Positions 8,983-17,271 are shown, counted from the stretch's first letter. The stretch is DNA of 64,000 nucleotides from Runella sp. CRIBMP (GCF_009905605.1 NZ_JAAAKZ010000006.1:186001-250000); one strand, 5' to 3'. Numbers and translations: made by a program. Notes: generated by a model from the letters alone, not told the origin.

Positions 8983-9879
8983 ATGAAACCCACCCTCTTA
9001 ATACTTGCCGCAGGCATGGGCAGCCGCTACGGCGGAATAAAACAACTCGACCAATTTGGCCCCAACGGCGAAACCATCATTGATTATTCTCTCTACGACG
9101 CCATTCGGGCTGGTTTTGGCAAAGTTGTCTTTATTATTCGTGAAGAACTTCGTGCTGATTTTGAAGAAGTATTTGGTCCCAAACTCAAAGGGAAAATTGA
9201 CTACGATTACGCCATTCAGGGTTTCCAAAGCTACGTGCCCGTGGAATTAGGGGAAATCGAACGCGCCAAACCTTGGGGCACAGGCCACGCCATGTTGTGC
9301 GGCTGGGAACAGACCCAAACGCCTTTTGCCATCATCAATGCCGACGATTTTTACGGCCTTGAAGCCTTTCAACTCGTGGCGGATTTCCTCAATACCAGCG
9401 CAGACGACAGCGAGCATACGCTAATTGCGTACCAAGTAAAAAAGACACTTTCGGAAAACGGCACCGTTTCGCGAGGGGTGTGTGAAGTCAATGATGAAGG
9501 TTATTTGGACGTGGTGACTGAGCGCACAAAAATCTTCCCGCAGGAAGGAAAAATCTATTTTGAAGAAAGCGGCGAGCTTACCGAACTTGGTCCTGAAACG
9601 CCCGTTTCGATGAATTTTTGGGGTTTTAAGCCGTCTGTTTTCCCCATTACCCAGACGCTTTTCTCTGATTATGCCCGCAATAACTATAATGCACCTAAAG
9701 CGGAGTTTTATATTCCGGTAGTAGCTACTCATTTGATTAAGAGTGGTTTAGGTAAGCTTAAAGTGATTCCTAATGCTTCTGAATGGTTTGGTGTTACCTA
9801 TCCAGAAGATAAACCCACCGTGCAGGCGGCATTGAAAAAGCTGCATGAGGAGGGGAAGTATCCGAGTCAATTGTGGTAA
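8983..9879 (+). CDS. Sugar nucleotidyltransferase family protein
   Basis: 298 residues. The N-terminus LILAAGMGSRYGGIKQLDQFGPNGETIIDYSL is the NTP-transferase signature (G-x-G-x-R then K), and the middle INADDFYG carries the metal-binding Asp pair after GTGHAMLCGWE. These enzymes activate sugar phosphates with NTPs (GlmU/RfbA fold). The conserved QLDQFGPNGETI signature marks a subgroup of unknown substrate, so I give no gene name. The C-terminus ends in GVTYPEDKPTVQAALKKLHE. A hairpin repeat and yidD follow. Confidence 0.85.
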   Translation: MKPTLLILAAGMGSRYGGIKQLDQFGPNGETIIDYSLYDAIRAGFGKVVFIIREELRADFEEVFGPKLKGKIDYDYAIQGFQSYVPVELGEIERAKPWGTGHAMLCGWEQTQTPFAIINADDFYGLEAFQLVADFLNTSADDSEHTLIAYQVKKTLSENGTVSRGVCEVNDEGYLDVVTERTKIFPQEGKIYFEESGELTELGPETPVSMNFWGFKPSVFPITQTLFSDYARNNYNAPKAEFYIPVVATHLIKSGLGKLKVIPNASEWFGVTYPEDKPTVQAALKKLHEEGKYPSQLW

Positions 9880-9909
9880 AATCCTCACCGCGCGGCTGAC
9901 CGCCCTAAA

Positions 9910-9932
9910 TCCCTCTCCGCATCGGAGAGGGA
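9910..9932. repeat. Short inverted repeat of the CCCTCTCC/GGAGAGGG type
   Basis: A 9-bp perfect stem (TCCCTCTCC with GGAGAGGGA) and a 5-nt loop, lying between the nucleotidyltransferase and yidD. There is no T-run. Elements with this core recur in intergenic regions of many genomes; a related purine-rich stretch (GGAGAAGGGGTAGGGGAGG) appears near 42023-42041 of this window. Confidence 0.5.
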
Positions 9933-9944
9933 CTTAATCCAACT

Positions 9945-10154
9945 ATGAAAACCATCCTCATCTTCATTGTACGGGCTTATCAGGTGGCGCTTTCGCCGTA
10001 TCTGCCCAATTCGTGCCGCTATACCCCGACTTGCTCGCACTACATGATTCAGGCCGTTCAAAAACACGGTGCGCTCAAAGGTGGGTGGTTGGGACTCAAG
10101 CGCATTGCAAGTTGCCACCCGTGGGGTGGGCATGGGTATGATCCGGTGCCATAA
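9945..10154 (+). CDS. yidD: Membrane protein insertion efficiency factor YidD
   Basis: 69 residues. YidD is a small membrane-associated protein that helps YidC insert proteins. The family core is fully visible: [26 protein letters not shown] followed by [29 protein letters not shown], with the three conserved cysteines (Cys24, Cys30, Cys57). An N-terminal amphipathic/hydrophobic helix ([16 protein letters not shown]) is expected. In many genomes yidD sits between rnpA and yidC; here it stands apart from them, just upstream of a broken kinase gene. Confidence 0.95.
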   Translation: MKTILIFIVRAYQVALSPYLPNSCRYTPTCSHYMIQAVQKHGALKGGWLGLKRIASCHPWGGHGYDPVP

Positions 10155-10156
10155 AA

Positions 10157-10683
10157 ATGATAACCATGAAATACCCCCGTAAACTTTCGTCGGGTGCCAA
10201 TAACACCGTGATTGTGCTTTCAGATACGGAAGTGGCCAAGCTGTTTACGGGTGATACCCGCTCGGACATTGGCTCGGAAGCCGAAAAAATGAAGTTTGCT
10301 AATACAGTGAATGATTTGATAGTCAAGTTTATCCGTTTGGATTATAACGAAGACTTACAAGCTGAAATGTTGGTGATGGAACGCCTCCTCCCATGGACTA
10401 CCGCACCTACGAAGTGGAAATGCGCGAACTATGGCTTGATGTGTTTGAGGATGAACTCCGCGCTTTGCATCAAGCGGGCTTTGTACACCGAGACCTAAAA
10501 GGCCCTTCGGATATTGGTGGGTTGGCCTTTGATAATATTTTGCTGACCGAGCAGGGGCTGAGCCGGATTGATGTGGGTATCTCCGCGTTGCGCTCGCAGG
10601 TGGGCGATGTGATTTTTGAGAAATACGTAGCGGTAGAAATCCCAAAGATGCACTTATTTAGAAACTATTTTTTAAACCGATAA
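10157..10683 (+). pseudogene. Small protein-kinase-like gene with frameshift
   Basis: Two overlapping frames give one protein if read with a -1 shift at the C-run near 10390. The first ends its meaningful part at MLVMERLLP and the second continues directly with MDYRTYEVEMRELWLDVFED. The second holds a kinase catalytic loop (HRDLKGPSDIGG) and a DFG-like RIDVG. The joined product of about 175 residues is shorter than a typical kinase. A one-base loss in CTCCCC would explain the break. The expected catalytic-loop Asn is Asp, and GPSD replaces a more usual basic residue, suggesting relaxed selection. A sequencing error cannot be excluded. Starts 2 bp after yidD, so probably co-transcribed. Confidence 0.7.
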
Positions 10684-10704
10684 TTTGTAGAAAAAACCAT
10701 CGCT

Positions 10705-11541
10705 ATGCTAAACTGGATTACGGCCAAAGAATATACGGATATTACTTACAAAAAATGCGACGGAGTAGCTCGCATTGCGTTTAATCGCCCTGAAGTGCGC
10801 AACGCCTTCCGTCCCAAAACTACCTTCGAACTCCTCGATGCCTTTGGTGATGCTACCCACGACCCCAAAATAGGGGTGGTGTTGCTGTCGGGTGAGGGAC
10901 CATCGCCTAAAGATGGCATTTGGGCATTTTGTTCAGGAGGAGACCAAAAAGCCCGTCAAAAAGGTGGCTATCGCGCCGAAGATGGCCGCGACCGCCTCAA
11001 TATTTTGGAAGTACAACGCCAAATCCGTTTTATGACCAAACCCGTGATTGCGGTCGTGCCAGGTTGGGCGGTAGGTGGTGGACATAGCTTGCACGTTGTC
11101 TGCGACCTGACGTTAGCCAGCAAAGAACACGCAATTTTTAAACAAACCGATGCCGACGTTGCTAGTTATGACGCAGGATACGGTTCGGCCTATTTGGCGC
11201 GGATGATTGGCCAGAAACGTGCCCGTGAAATTTTCTTTTTAGGACGTAGTTATTCGGCCCAAGAAGCCTTCGAAATGGGTATGGTCAACGCCGTGGTTCC
11301 GCACGAAGAGCTGGAAGATACGGCCTTTCAATGGGCGCAGGAAATTCTTGGAAAGAGCCCAATGGCGATTCGGATGTTGAAATTTGCTTTCAACCTCGTC
11401 GACGATGGCTTGGTCGGGCAGCAATTGTTTGCAGGAGAAGCCACTCGTTTGGGATACATGACCGAAGAGGCGCAAGAGGGGCGTGATGCGTTCCTCGAAA
11501 AACGCAAACCCAACTGGGATAAGTTTGAGCGATTCTCGTAA
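10705..11541 (+). CDS. menB: 1,4-dihydroxy-2-naphthoyl-CoA synthase
   Basis: MenB closes the naphthoquinone ring in menaquinone synthesis (O-succinylbenzoyl-CoA to DHNA-CoA). The 278 residues show the crotonase fold: ITYKKCDGVARIAFNRPEVRNAFRP, the MenB-specific CSGGDQKARQKGGY, the oxyanion-hole segment VPGWAVGGGHSLHVVCDLTLAS, then DADVASYDAGYGSAYLARMIGQKRAREIFFLGR. Length is normal. No other men genes are adjacent. It is 21 bp downstream of the broken kinase gene. Confidence 0.96.
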   Translation: MLNWITAKEYTDITYKKCDGVARIAFNRPEVRNAFRPKTTFELLDAFGDATHDPKIGVVLLSGEGPSPKDGIWAFCSGGDQKARQKGGYRAEDGRDRLNILEVQRQIRFMTKPVIAVVPGWAVGGGHSLHVVCDLTLASKEHAIFKQTDADVASYDAGYGSAYLARMIGQKRAREIFFLGRSYSAQEAFEMGMVNAVVPHEELEDTAFQWAQEILGKSPMAIRMLKFAFNLVDDGLVGQQLFAGEATRLGYMTEEAQEGRDAFLEKRKPNWDKFERFS

Positions 11542-11616
11542 TAAAACTTCGCCGAAGGCACTACATACCAAAGACATGCTAAAAGTGCAATGGGCTTTGT
11601 CTGAAAGATTGACAAA

Positions 11617-11648
11617 TTGCCAGTTTTTGGGATTTTTGCGTAGTTTTG
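11617..11648 (+). promoter_or_regulatory. Promoter for nuoH
   Basis: TTG-N21-TAGTTTTG, an exact -7 box with a -33 TTG at standard spacing. A start site near 11655 would leave a short leader before the ATG at 11671, supporting that start and independent expression of nuoH. Confidence 0.6.
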
Positions 11649-11670
11649 GGCAAATTTTTCGCGAGTACCC

Positions 11671-12756
11671 ATGCCCGTAACGCTACCGATCTTCTTGATA
11701 ATGGCCCTTTCCTCCGTGGTGGTGGGGGTATATTTGGAACGTAAAGTCTCCGCTTTTATTCAGGACCGTATGGGACCGATGGAAGTAGGGAAATGGGGCT
11801 TGCTGCAACTCATCGCTGATTTGCTCAAACTTCTGCAAAAAGAAGACATCGTTCCCGCCACTGCCGACCGAAAGCTGTTTCTGTTGGCCCCGTTGGTGAT
11901 TTTTACGGCTATTTTTGCGGGTTATGCGGTGCTTCCATTAAGTCCTGATTTACAGGGTTCTACCACTTCGGTCGGGATATTTTATTTGATGACGATTATC
12001 TCCGTGGATGTAATTGGAATCTTGATGGCGGGCTGGGGTTCCAACAACAAATTTGCCCTTTTTGGGGCGGTTCGTTCCGTGGCTCAAATCATTTCGTATG
12101 AAATCCCGCTGGGGTTGGTCATACTGTGCGTAGTGATGACGGCCCAAACCCTTGATTTGCAGACCATAAGTTATCAACAAGGGATTTATTCTGACGAGAT
12201 AACGTACCTGTTTGGGTTAAAATCAATGGGCGTTGATATTACGCGGGTTGGCGGTTTTTTTAGTTGGAATATCGTCAGAAGTCCCTTTTTGATTGTCGCC
12301 TACATTGTGTTCTTTATCACTACATTGGCCGAATGTAACCGCGCCCCTTTTGACATCCCCGAAGGAGAGTCAGAACTCGTGGGAGGATTCCACACGGAGT
12401 ATTCGGGAATGCGGTGGGCGCTGCTGTTTTTGTCAGAATACGCCATGATGCTGTTGGTGTCGTTGTTGGGGGCCATTTTGTTTTTAGGAAGTTGGAATAC
12501 TCCATTGCCCAACATTGGCCCGCTGCGCCTTGCCGACTGGACAAGCGGCGCTCCTGGCACCATTTGGGGCAACGTAACGGGCGCTTTTTGGCTGATTTTT
12601 AAAGCAGGTTTTGCCATTCTGATTCAGATGTGGGTTCGTTGGACGTTCCCGCGTTTGCGCGTAGACCAGCTCATGTTTTTGTGTTGGAAAGTGCTTACTC
12701 CCGTGGCATTGATTCTGTTTCTTTTCTGCGGGATTTGGCGTTTGTTGATGGTATAA
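11671..12756 (+). CDS. nuoH: NADH-quinone oxidoreductase subunit H (NuoH)
   Basis: NuoH is the inner-membrane subunit that links the peripheral arm of complex I to the proton pumps and forms much of the quinone chamber. The 361 residues have about eight membrane spans and the hallmark segments YLERKVSAFIQDRMGPMEVG (near the N-terminus), LFGAVRSVAQIISYEIPLG, and NRAPFDIPEGESELVGGFHTEYSGMRW. The N-terminus before ERK is somewhat short compared with many NuoH, but the frame closes a few codons upstream. It sits alone: no other nuo gene lies within the window. Confidence 0.96.
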   Translation: MPVTLPIFLIMALSSVVVGVYLERKVSAFIQDRMGPMEVGKWGLLQLIADLLKLLQKEDIVPATADRKLFLLAPLVIFTAIFAGYAVLPLSPDLQGSTTSVGIFYLMTIISVDVIGILMAGWGSNNKFALFGAVRSVAQIISYEIPLGLVILCVVMTAQTLDLQTISYQQGIYSDEITYLFGLKSMGVDITRVGGFFSWNIVRSPFLIVAYIVFFITTLAECNRAPFDIPEGESELVGGFHTEYSGMRWALLFLSEYAMMLLVSLLGAILFLGSWNTPLPNIGPLRLADWTSGAPGTIWGNVTGAFWLIFKAGFAILIQMWVRWTFPRLRVDQLMFLCWKVLTPVALILFLFCGIWRLLMV

Positions 12757-12811
12757 ATTTTTTTTAAGAATATTTTCAGCCCAAAATAAAATAATTCAAT
12801 CCTCTTTTTCC

Positions 12812-12819
12812 TATTTTTG
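12812..12819 (+). promoter_or_regulatory. Promoter -7 box for the valS leader
   Basis: TATTTTTG matches TAnnTTTG. It is 18 nt before the ATG of the valine-rich leader ORF, leaving an A-rich leader of roughly 12 nt. A -33 TTG is not obvious. Confidence 0.5.
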
Positions 12820-12837
12820 CAAATAAACAAAATTACG

Positions 12838-12927
12838 ATGTACCTCACGCTGAGCAACATACCTGCCGTCAAAGTCACGAACGTTCGTGTGGTGGGCTGT
12901 GTCCGAGTCGGGAGCGTCGTATTTTAG
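12838..12927 (+). CDS. Valine-rich leader peptide upstream of valS
   Basis: A 29-codon ORF, MYLTLSNIPAVKV at its start and CVRVGSVVF at its end. Nine codons are valine (residues 11, 13, 16, 18, 19, 22, 24, 27, 28), using GTC, GTT, GTG and GTA, so half of the last 18 residues are Val. It follows a -7 box and precedes a terminator whose left arm can pair with codons 23-25 of this ORF. The next gene is valyl-tRNA synthetase. The composition and position fit a leader peptide that senses charged tRNA-Val by ribosome stalling. There is no database support here, and translation is not shown. Confidence 0.7.
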   Translation: MYLTLSNIPAVKVTNVRVVGCVRVGSVVF

Positions 12928-12985
12928 GTAGCTATTAACCCCTAAAAATATATCGCCCGACTCGTCTGAGTCGGGCTTTTTTTTT
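12904..12985 (+). promoter_or_regulatory. Predicted transcription attenuator of valS
   Basis: Terminator: GCCCGACTC (12955-12963) pairs with GAGTCGGGC (12968-12976) around a GTCT loop, followed by nine T (12977-12985). Alternative: CGAGTCGGG at 12904-12912, inside the leader ORF, is perfectly complementary over 9 bp to CCCGACTCG at 12956-12964 and would prevent the terminator. A ribosome reaching the stop at 12925-12927 would cover or approach the 12904-12912 arm and favour termination; a ribosome stalled at upstream Val codons would leave it free and favour read-through to valS. A palindrome CACGAACGTTCGTG (12876-12889) in the ORF may be an additional pause or competing structure. Confidence 0.65.
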
Positions 12986-13074
12986 AATGCAAATTATCAA
13001 ACAACTCAGAAACAATGAAAGTCTATTCCTCCGCATTCCAGGCCATTGTGTGACCGGGTTCACAGAGAATTCCC

Positions 13075-13082
13075 TATCTTTG
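13075..13082 (+). promoter_or_regulatory. Second promoter -7 box, proximal to valS
   Basis: TATCTTTG, an exact TAnnTTTG match 79 nt before the valS ATG and downstream of the attenuator. No -33 TTG lies at the usual spacing. If active, it would give attenuator-independent valS transcription. Confidence 0.45.
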
Positions 13083-13160
13083 CACACATTTTTTGACCGT
13101 AATAACGGATATTTTACCTAGTATATACCACCCGACATCCAAAGTCAATACAACTAAAAC

Positions 13161-15788
13161 ATGATTTCGAAGACCTACAATCCGCGTGAAATTGAAGACA
13201 AATGGTACAGTTATTGGATTGAAAACCGCTATTTCAATTCCAAGCCGAATCCTGACAAAGAGCCTTACACCATCGTCATTCCGCCGCCCAATGTGACGGG
13301 GGTGTTGCACATGGGCCACATGCTCAACAATACCATTCAGGATGTACTCGTCCGCAAGGCACGCATGGAAGGCAAAGAGGCATGTTGGGTGCCGGGCACC
13401 GACCACGCTTCGATTGCGACCGAAGCCAAAGTGGTGGCGATGCTCAAAGAACAAGGCATTCAGAAAAGTGACCTGACCCGCGAAGAATTCTATAAATATG
13501 CTTGGGAATGGACCGATAAATACGGCGGCATTATCTTGAAGCAATTGCGCAAATTGGGCGCCTCTTGCGATTGGGACCGCACGCGGTTTACCATGGAGCC
13601 GTCGCTTTATGATGCCGTGATTGACACTTTTATTGACCTGTACAACAAAGGCTACATTTATCGTGGTCATCGCATGGTCAATTGGGACCCACAGGCCAAA
13701 ACCACCGTCTCCGATGAGGAAGTCATCACCAAAGAGGTAATGACGAAACTGTGCTACCTGCGGTATCCCATCGTGGGAGAGAATGAGGACATTATCATTG
13801 CAACCGTTCGCCCCGAAACCATCATGGCCGACTCCGCCATTTGTGTGCACCCTGACGACGAGCGTTTTAAGCATTTACACGGTAAAAAAGCGCTTATTCC
13901 GCTCATTAACCGCGAGATTCCGATTATCACGGATGAATACGTGACGATGGATTTTGGAACGGGAGCCTTGAAAGTGACGCCTGCGCACGACCAAAATGAC
14001 TATGATTTGGGCGTAAAACACAAGCTCGAAATCATCGATATTTTGACCGAGGAAGGAAAACTCAACGAGAAAGCGCTGATTTTGGTGGGTGAAGACCGTT
14101 TTGTAGCCCGTAAAAAAATCATCAAACTGCTTGAAGAGTCGGGGAACTTGGAGAAAATAGAAGACTACAAGAGCAACGTCGGTCACTCTGAGCGCACAAA
14201 CGCCGTCATTGAGCCACGCTTGTCGTTGCAGTGGTTTGTCCGGATGAAGGAGCTGTGTCAACCCGCGCTCGAAAACGTGATGAATGACAATATTCAGCTG
14301 CATCCGCCTAAGTTTAAAAATACCTATCGAATCTGGATTGAAAATATTCGCGATTGGAACATCAGCCGGCAGTTGTGGTGGGGGCAGCAGATTCCTGCCT
14401 ATTATTTGTCGGACGGCACCGTGATTGTGGCCAAAAACAAACGAGAAGCCCTTCGCAAAGCCCAGCACGAAATGCAGTTGTTTGCCCTGACCGAAGCCGA
14501 CCTGACCCAAGACCCCGACGTGGTGGATACGTGGTTTAGCTCGTGGCTCTGGCCTATTTCGGTTTTTGACGGTATCAAAGATACTAACAACGAGGACATC
14601 AACTATTATTATCCTACCAATGACCTCGTTACAGCGCCTGAGATTCTGTTTTTCTGGGTCATGCGGATGATTATTGCGGGTTATGAGTTTAGAGGCGAAT
14701 TGCCTTTCCGGAATGTCTACTTGACGGGAATTGTGCGTGACCCTAAAGGACGTAAAATGTCAAAATCGTTGGGGAATTCTCCTGAACCGTTGGCATTGAT
14801 TGAACAATATGGTGCCGACGGGGTACGCACGGGAATGCTGTTCAGCTCGCCCGCAGGCAATGATTTACTGTTTGACGAAAAGCTCTGTGAGCAGGGGCGC
14901 AACTTCTGTAATAAGATTTGGAACGCATTTCGTCTGGTTAAAGGATGGGAAGTGTACAGCCCACAGTCTCCAGTTTTCAGTGCACAGTTGGCGGTCAATT
15001 GGTTTGAGTCAAAACTCAACCAAACAGTCACGGAAGTCCTTGACCTATTCTCAAAATACCGTATTTCTGACGCTCTAAATGCGGTATACAAATTGATTTG
15101 GGATGATTTCTGCTCGCAGTATTTGGAGATGATTAAACCCGAATACGGCCAACCCATTGACAAAGATACTTTCGAGGCAACCATTGACTTTTTTGAGCGC
15201 ATCATGGCGCTGACACATCCTTTCATGCCGTTTATCACCGAAGAAATTTGGCAGGATATTCGTCCAAGAGGGGAGAAAGAAAGTCTTTGTGTGGCTGAAT
15301 ACCCAACGATTGGAGCAATTGATACGGCGCTTTTGGCTAACGTTGAGATTTTCTTTGAGATTGTGACCAACATCCGTAACCTGCGGAGTACCAAGAATAT
15401 AAGCCCTAAAACGGCATTGCCTTTGACAATAAAGACCGAAAATCAAGGTCTATACCAGCCTTTTGAAGGGTTGTTGGTAAAACTGGCCAACATTTCAGAA
15501 ATCAACTACGCGACCGACCAAGCTGATGGGATGTCGTTTTTGGTGAAAGCCGATGAGTTTTTTGTGAATCTCGCGGGAGAACTTGACGTAGCTGCCGAAA
15601 TCGAAAACCTCCAAAAGGAATTGGAATACAGCTTAGGCTTCAAAAAATCGGTAGAAGCAAAGCTGTCTAACGAACGTTTCGTCCAAAACGCCAAAGCGGA
15701 TGTGGTCGAAAAAGAACGCCAAAAACTCGCCGATGCCGAAGCTAAAATTGTCGCGATTCAGGAATCGTTGACGCGCCTGAAAGCTTAG
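13161..15788 (+). CDS. valS: Valyl-tRNA synthetase
   Basis: Charges tRNA-Val; class I synthetase. The 875 residues show PPPNVTGVLHMGHM with the HIGH motif as HMGH (50-53), the CP1 editing domain (VRPETIMADSAICVHPDD and DFGTGALKVTPAHDQNDYDLG), NISRQLWWGQQIPAYY, and GRKMSKSLGNS with KMSKS at 532-536. The anticodon-binding region follows, and a C-terminal coiled coil (from about 800, EIENLQKELEYSLGFKKSVE) binds tRNA. Complete and of normal length. Regulation by the upstream valine-rich leader is predicted. It ends at a convergent hairpin. Confidence 0.98.
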   Translation: MISKTYNPREIEDKWYSYWIENRYFNSKPNPDKEPYTIVIPPPNVTGVLHMGHMLNNTIQDVLVRKARMEGKEACWVPGTDHASIATEAKVVAMLKEQGIQKSDLTREEFYKYAWEWTDKYGGIILKQLRKLGASCDWDRTRFTMEPSLYDAVIDTFIDLYNKGYIYRGHRMVNWDPQAKTTVSDEEVITKEVMTKLCYLRYPIVGENEDIIIATVRPETIMADSAICVHPDDERFKHLHGKKALIPLINREIPIITDEYVTMDFGTGALKVTPAHDQNDYDLGVKHKLEIIDILTEEGKLNEKALILVGEDRFVARKKIIKLLEESGNLEKIEDYKSNVGHSERTNAVIEPRLSLQWFVRMKELCQPALENVMNDNIQLHPPKFKNTYRIWIENIRDWNISRQLWWGQQIPAYYLSDGTVIVAKNKREALRKAQHEMQLFALTEADLTQDPDVVDTWFSSWLWPISVFDGIKDTNNEDINYYYPTNDLVTAPEILFFWVMRMIIAGYEFRGELPFRNVYLTGIVRDPKGRKMSKSLGNSPEPLALIEQYGADGVRTGMLFSSPAGNDLLFDEKLCEQGRNFCNKIWNAFRLVKGWEVYSPQSPVFSAQLAVNWFESKLNQTVTEVLDLFSKYRISDALNAVYKLIWDDFCSQYLEMIKPEYGQPIDKDTFEATIDFFERIMALTHPFMPFITEEIWQDIRPRGEKESLCVAEYPTIGAIDTALLANVEIFFEIVTNIRNLRSTKNISPKTALPLTIKTENQGLYQPFEGLLVKLANISEINYATDQADGMSFLVKADEFFVNLAGELDVAAEIENLQKELEYSLGFKKSVEAKLSNERFVQNAKADVVEKERQKLADAEAKIVAIQESLTRLKA

Positions 15789-15801
15789 TATTTATTCTTC
15801 T

Positions 15802-15856
15802 CACAGACAAGGCATATGAGACCAACTAACGAATGTGGTTTTATATGCCTTCTGTG
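15802..15856. terminator. Hairpin between valS and DoxX-like gene
   Basis: CACAG plus AAGGCATAT pair with ATATGCCTT plus CTGTG, with a 2-nt bulge and a long loop. It spans the stop codon of the minus-strand gene and probably ends transcripts from both sides. Confidence 0.55.
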
Positions 15857-16620
15857 GCTTTAAGCAGATTCTTCTTAAAAAATAGTATCCATGCCAAGGT
15901 TGAAAAATAGGCCAAGGCAGTTCCAATAATAGGTATCGAAATAAGAAAGAAGGGGTTGAATGGCATAGTTTTGTGCAACAGGCCGATCCATGTAACTGCT
16001 AAAATGGAAACAAGAGCCAGAATGATTACGGAACGATAAAAGAATGGAAACCGCTGACTTTTGAAAACGTTATAAAAAGTCAACGCATACGCTACGGTAG
16101 CCAACCCGCTGGTTGCGAGGATTTGGTATCTGCTCAACACGCACGAAATTCCGAAAATACCGATAATTACGAGAGGAAATTTGGTACCTGGAAAAAGTTG
16201 GTTTACTCGAAGCGGCAGTTCAATGGAAGTTTGTTCAGGAAAAAGCAAGAATTTCAACGTATTCCATTCGTACAAAAGCGCGAAAATATTCAACGTCGTA
16301 AAGACCGCATCTACGTATGGCGTACCTGCCCAATTTTGTGAAATGGTCACCAGCAATATGCCTAAATTCATGGGAATGAGCATAATCAGGCCCAGTACGG
16401 AGTAGCGTTGCGATAAGACCAAAGCCCCCGCCATCACTTGCGAAATAGCAATGAAAAAACCAAATGTACGCAAACCGTGGGGGGTAAGTTGCTGAATGAG
16501 AAGGGGCGGGCCAATCAGTTGACCAAAATGCCCTTCGGTGAGCTTACATAATCCCGAAGACGTGAATAAGTAGCCCAAAAAAAGGCGAATAAGAAGCACA
16601 TTGAAATCTTTGAACGTCAT
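15841..16620 (-). CDS. DoxX-like integral membrane protein
   Basis: 259 residues. The N-terminal half (LIRLFLGYLFTSSGLCKLTEGHFGQL, then GFFIAISQVMAGALVLSQRY, LIMLIPMNLGILLVTIS) has the four-helix layout of DoxX/DoxD-type membrane proteins. The second half has further hydrophobic segments (FPLVIIGIFGISCVL, SVIILALVSILAVTWIGLL, FFLISIPIIGTALAYFSTLAWILFF), so the protein has about eight spans. Function in Bacteroidota is unknown; some relatives are oxidoreductase partners. Transcribed leftward alone, 137 bp downstream of the Lrp-type regulator and separated from it by a hairpin. Confidence 0.7.
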   Translation of the reverse strand: MTFKDFNVLLIRLFLGYLFTSSGLCKLTEGHFGQLIGPPLLIQQLTPHGLRTFGFFIAISQVMAGALVLSQRYSVLGLIMLIPMNLGILLVTISQNWAGTPYVDAVFTTLNIFALLYEWNTLKFLLFPEQTSIELPLRVNQLFPGTKFPLVIIGIFGISCVLSRYQILATSGLATVAYALTFYNVFKSQRFPFFYRSVIILALVSILAVTWIGLLHKTMPFNPFFLISIPIIGTALAYFSTLAWILFFKKNLLKATEGI

Positions 16621-16703
16621 CGGATTGTTTTTTGAGGAACAAAATAGCGGGGCTTTTGTTGAATCTCAACCAAAATGTGACGAACGGCGGTCTAAACTCA
16701 AAT

Positions 16704-16740
16704 TGAAAAGAGGCGTGACCGTAAGCCACGCCTCTTTTCA
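16704..16740 (-). terminator. Terminator after the Lrp/AsnC gene
   Basis: A perfect 14-bp stem (TGAAAAGAGGCGTG with CACGCCTCTTTTCA) and a 9-nt loop. The arms themselves supply A and T tracts, so it can act as an intrinsic terminator on either strand; its place downstream of the leftward regulator suggests it ends that transcript. Confidence 0.75.
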
Positions 16741-16757
16741 ACAAAATTTAGTGGAAA

Positions 16758-17222
16758 TTAATAAGGGATTGGTAAAACCTTGCTTTCCTTGAAAGTTGAA
16801 AGAATCACCATGGTTTGGGTATTGGCTACTTCCTCAATTTCATTGATGCACTCCAATAATAATTTCTGGTAAGACGCGATGTCTTTCGAAATCACTTTCA
16901 ATAAAAAGTCTCCTGAACCCGTAATATGGTGGCACTCTATGATTTCGGGAATTTCGTTTATTCTTCGGGCAAACGAATCTGTAACATCTTTTTTGTGACC
17001 AGTCAAAGATACTTGGATAAAAGTTGTGACGCCCAACCCTACTTTTTCGCGATCTAACTGTGCGTGATAACTTTGAATAATACCATGCTGTTCAAGTTTC
17101 TTTACCCGTTCCAGGGTAGGAGCCGGAGAAAGACCAATTTCTTTCGAAAGTTGTGCATTGGTAATTTTTGCGTTAGCTTGCAAAATGTCCAAAACCTTGC
17201 GGTCTATTTGGTCTAATTTCAT
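16758..17222 (-). CDS. Lrp/AsnC family transcriptional regulator
   Basis: 154 residues. The N-terminal helix-turn-helix (LDQIDRKVLDILQANAKITNAQLSKEIGLSPAPTLERVKKLEQHGII) is followed by the RAM ligand-binding domain (VTTFIQVSLTGHKK, ECHHITGSGDFLLKV, and the terminal EVANTQTMVILSTFKESKVLPIPY). Members bind amino acids and work as octamers or dimers on AT-rich sites. The ligand is unknown. A promoter and a triple AT-rich inverted repeat upstream suggest autoregulation. The neighbouring genes do not point to a specific pathway. Confidence 0.92.
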   Translation of the reverse strand: MKLDQIDRKVLDILQANAKITNAQLSKEIGLSPAPTLERVKKLEQHGIIQSYHAQLDREKVGLGVTTFIQVSLTGHKKDVTDSFARRINEIPEIIECHHITGSGDFLLKVISKDIASYQKLLLECINEIEEVANTQTMVILSTFKESKVLPIPY

Positions 17223-17271
17223 GTGAAATGCTTAATTTTTATAAAAAAGGCCGTAAACAAATAATATACTG

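Noticed and set aside
13015-13053. 12-codon ORF between the valS attenuator and valS
   Set aside because: Contains only two Val codons, has no structure after it, and lies upstream of the proximal -7 box. Chance ORF is more likely.
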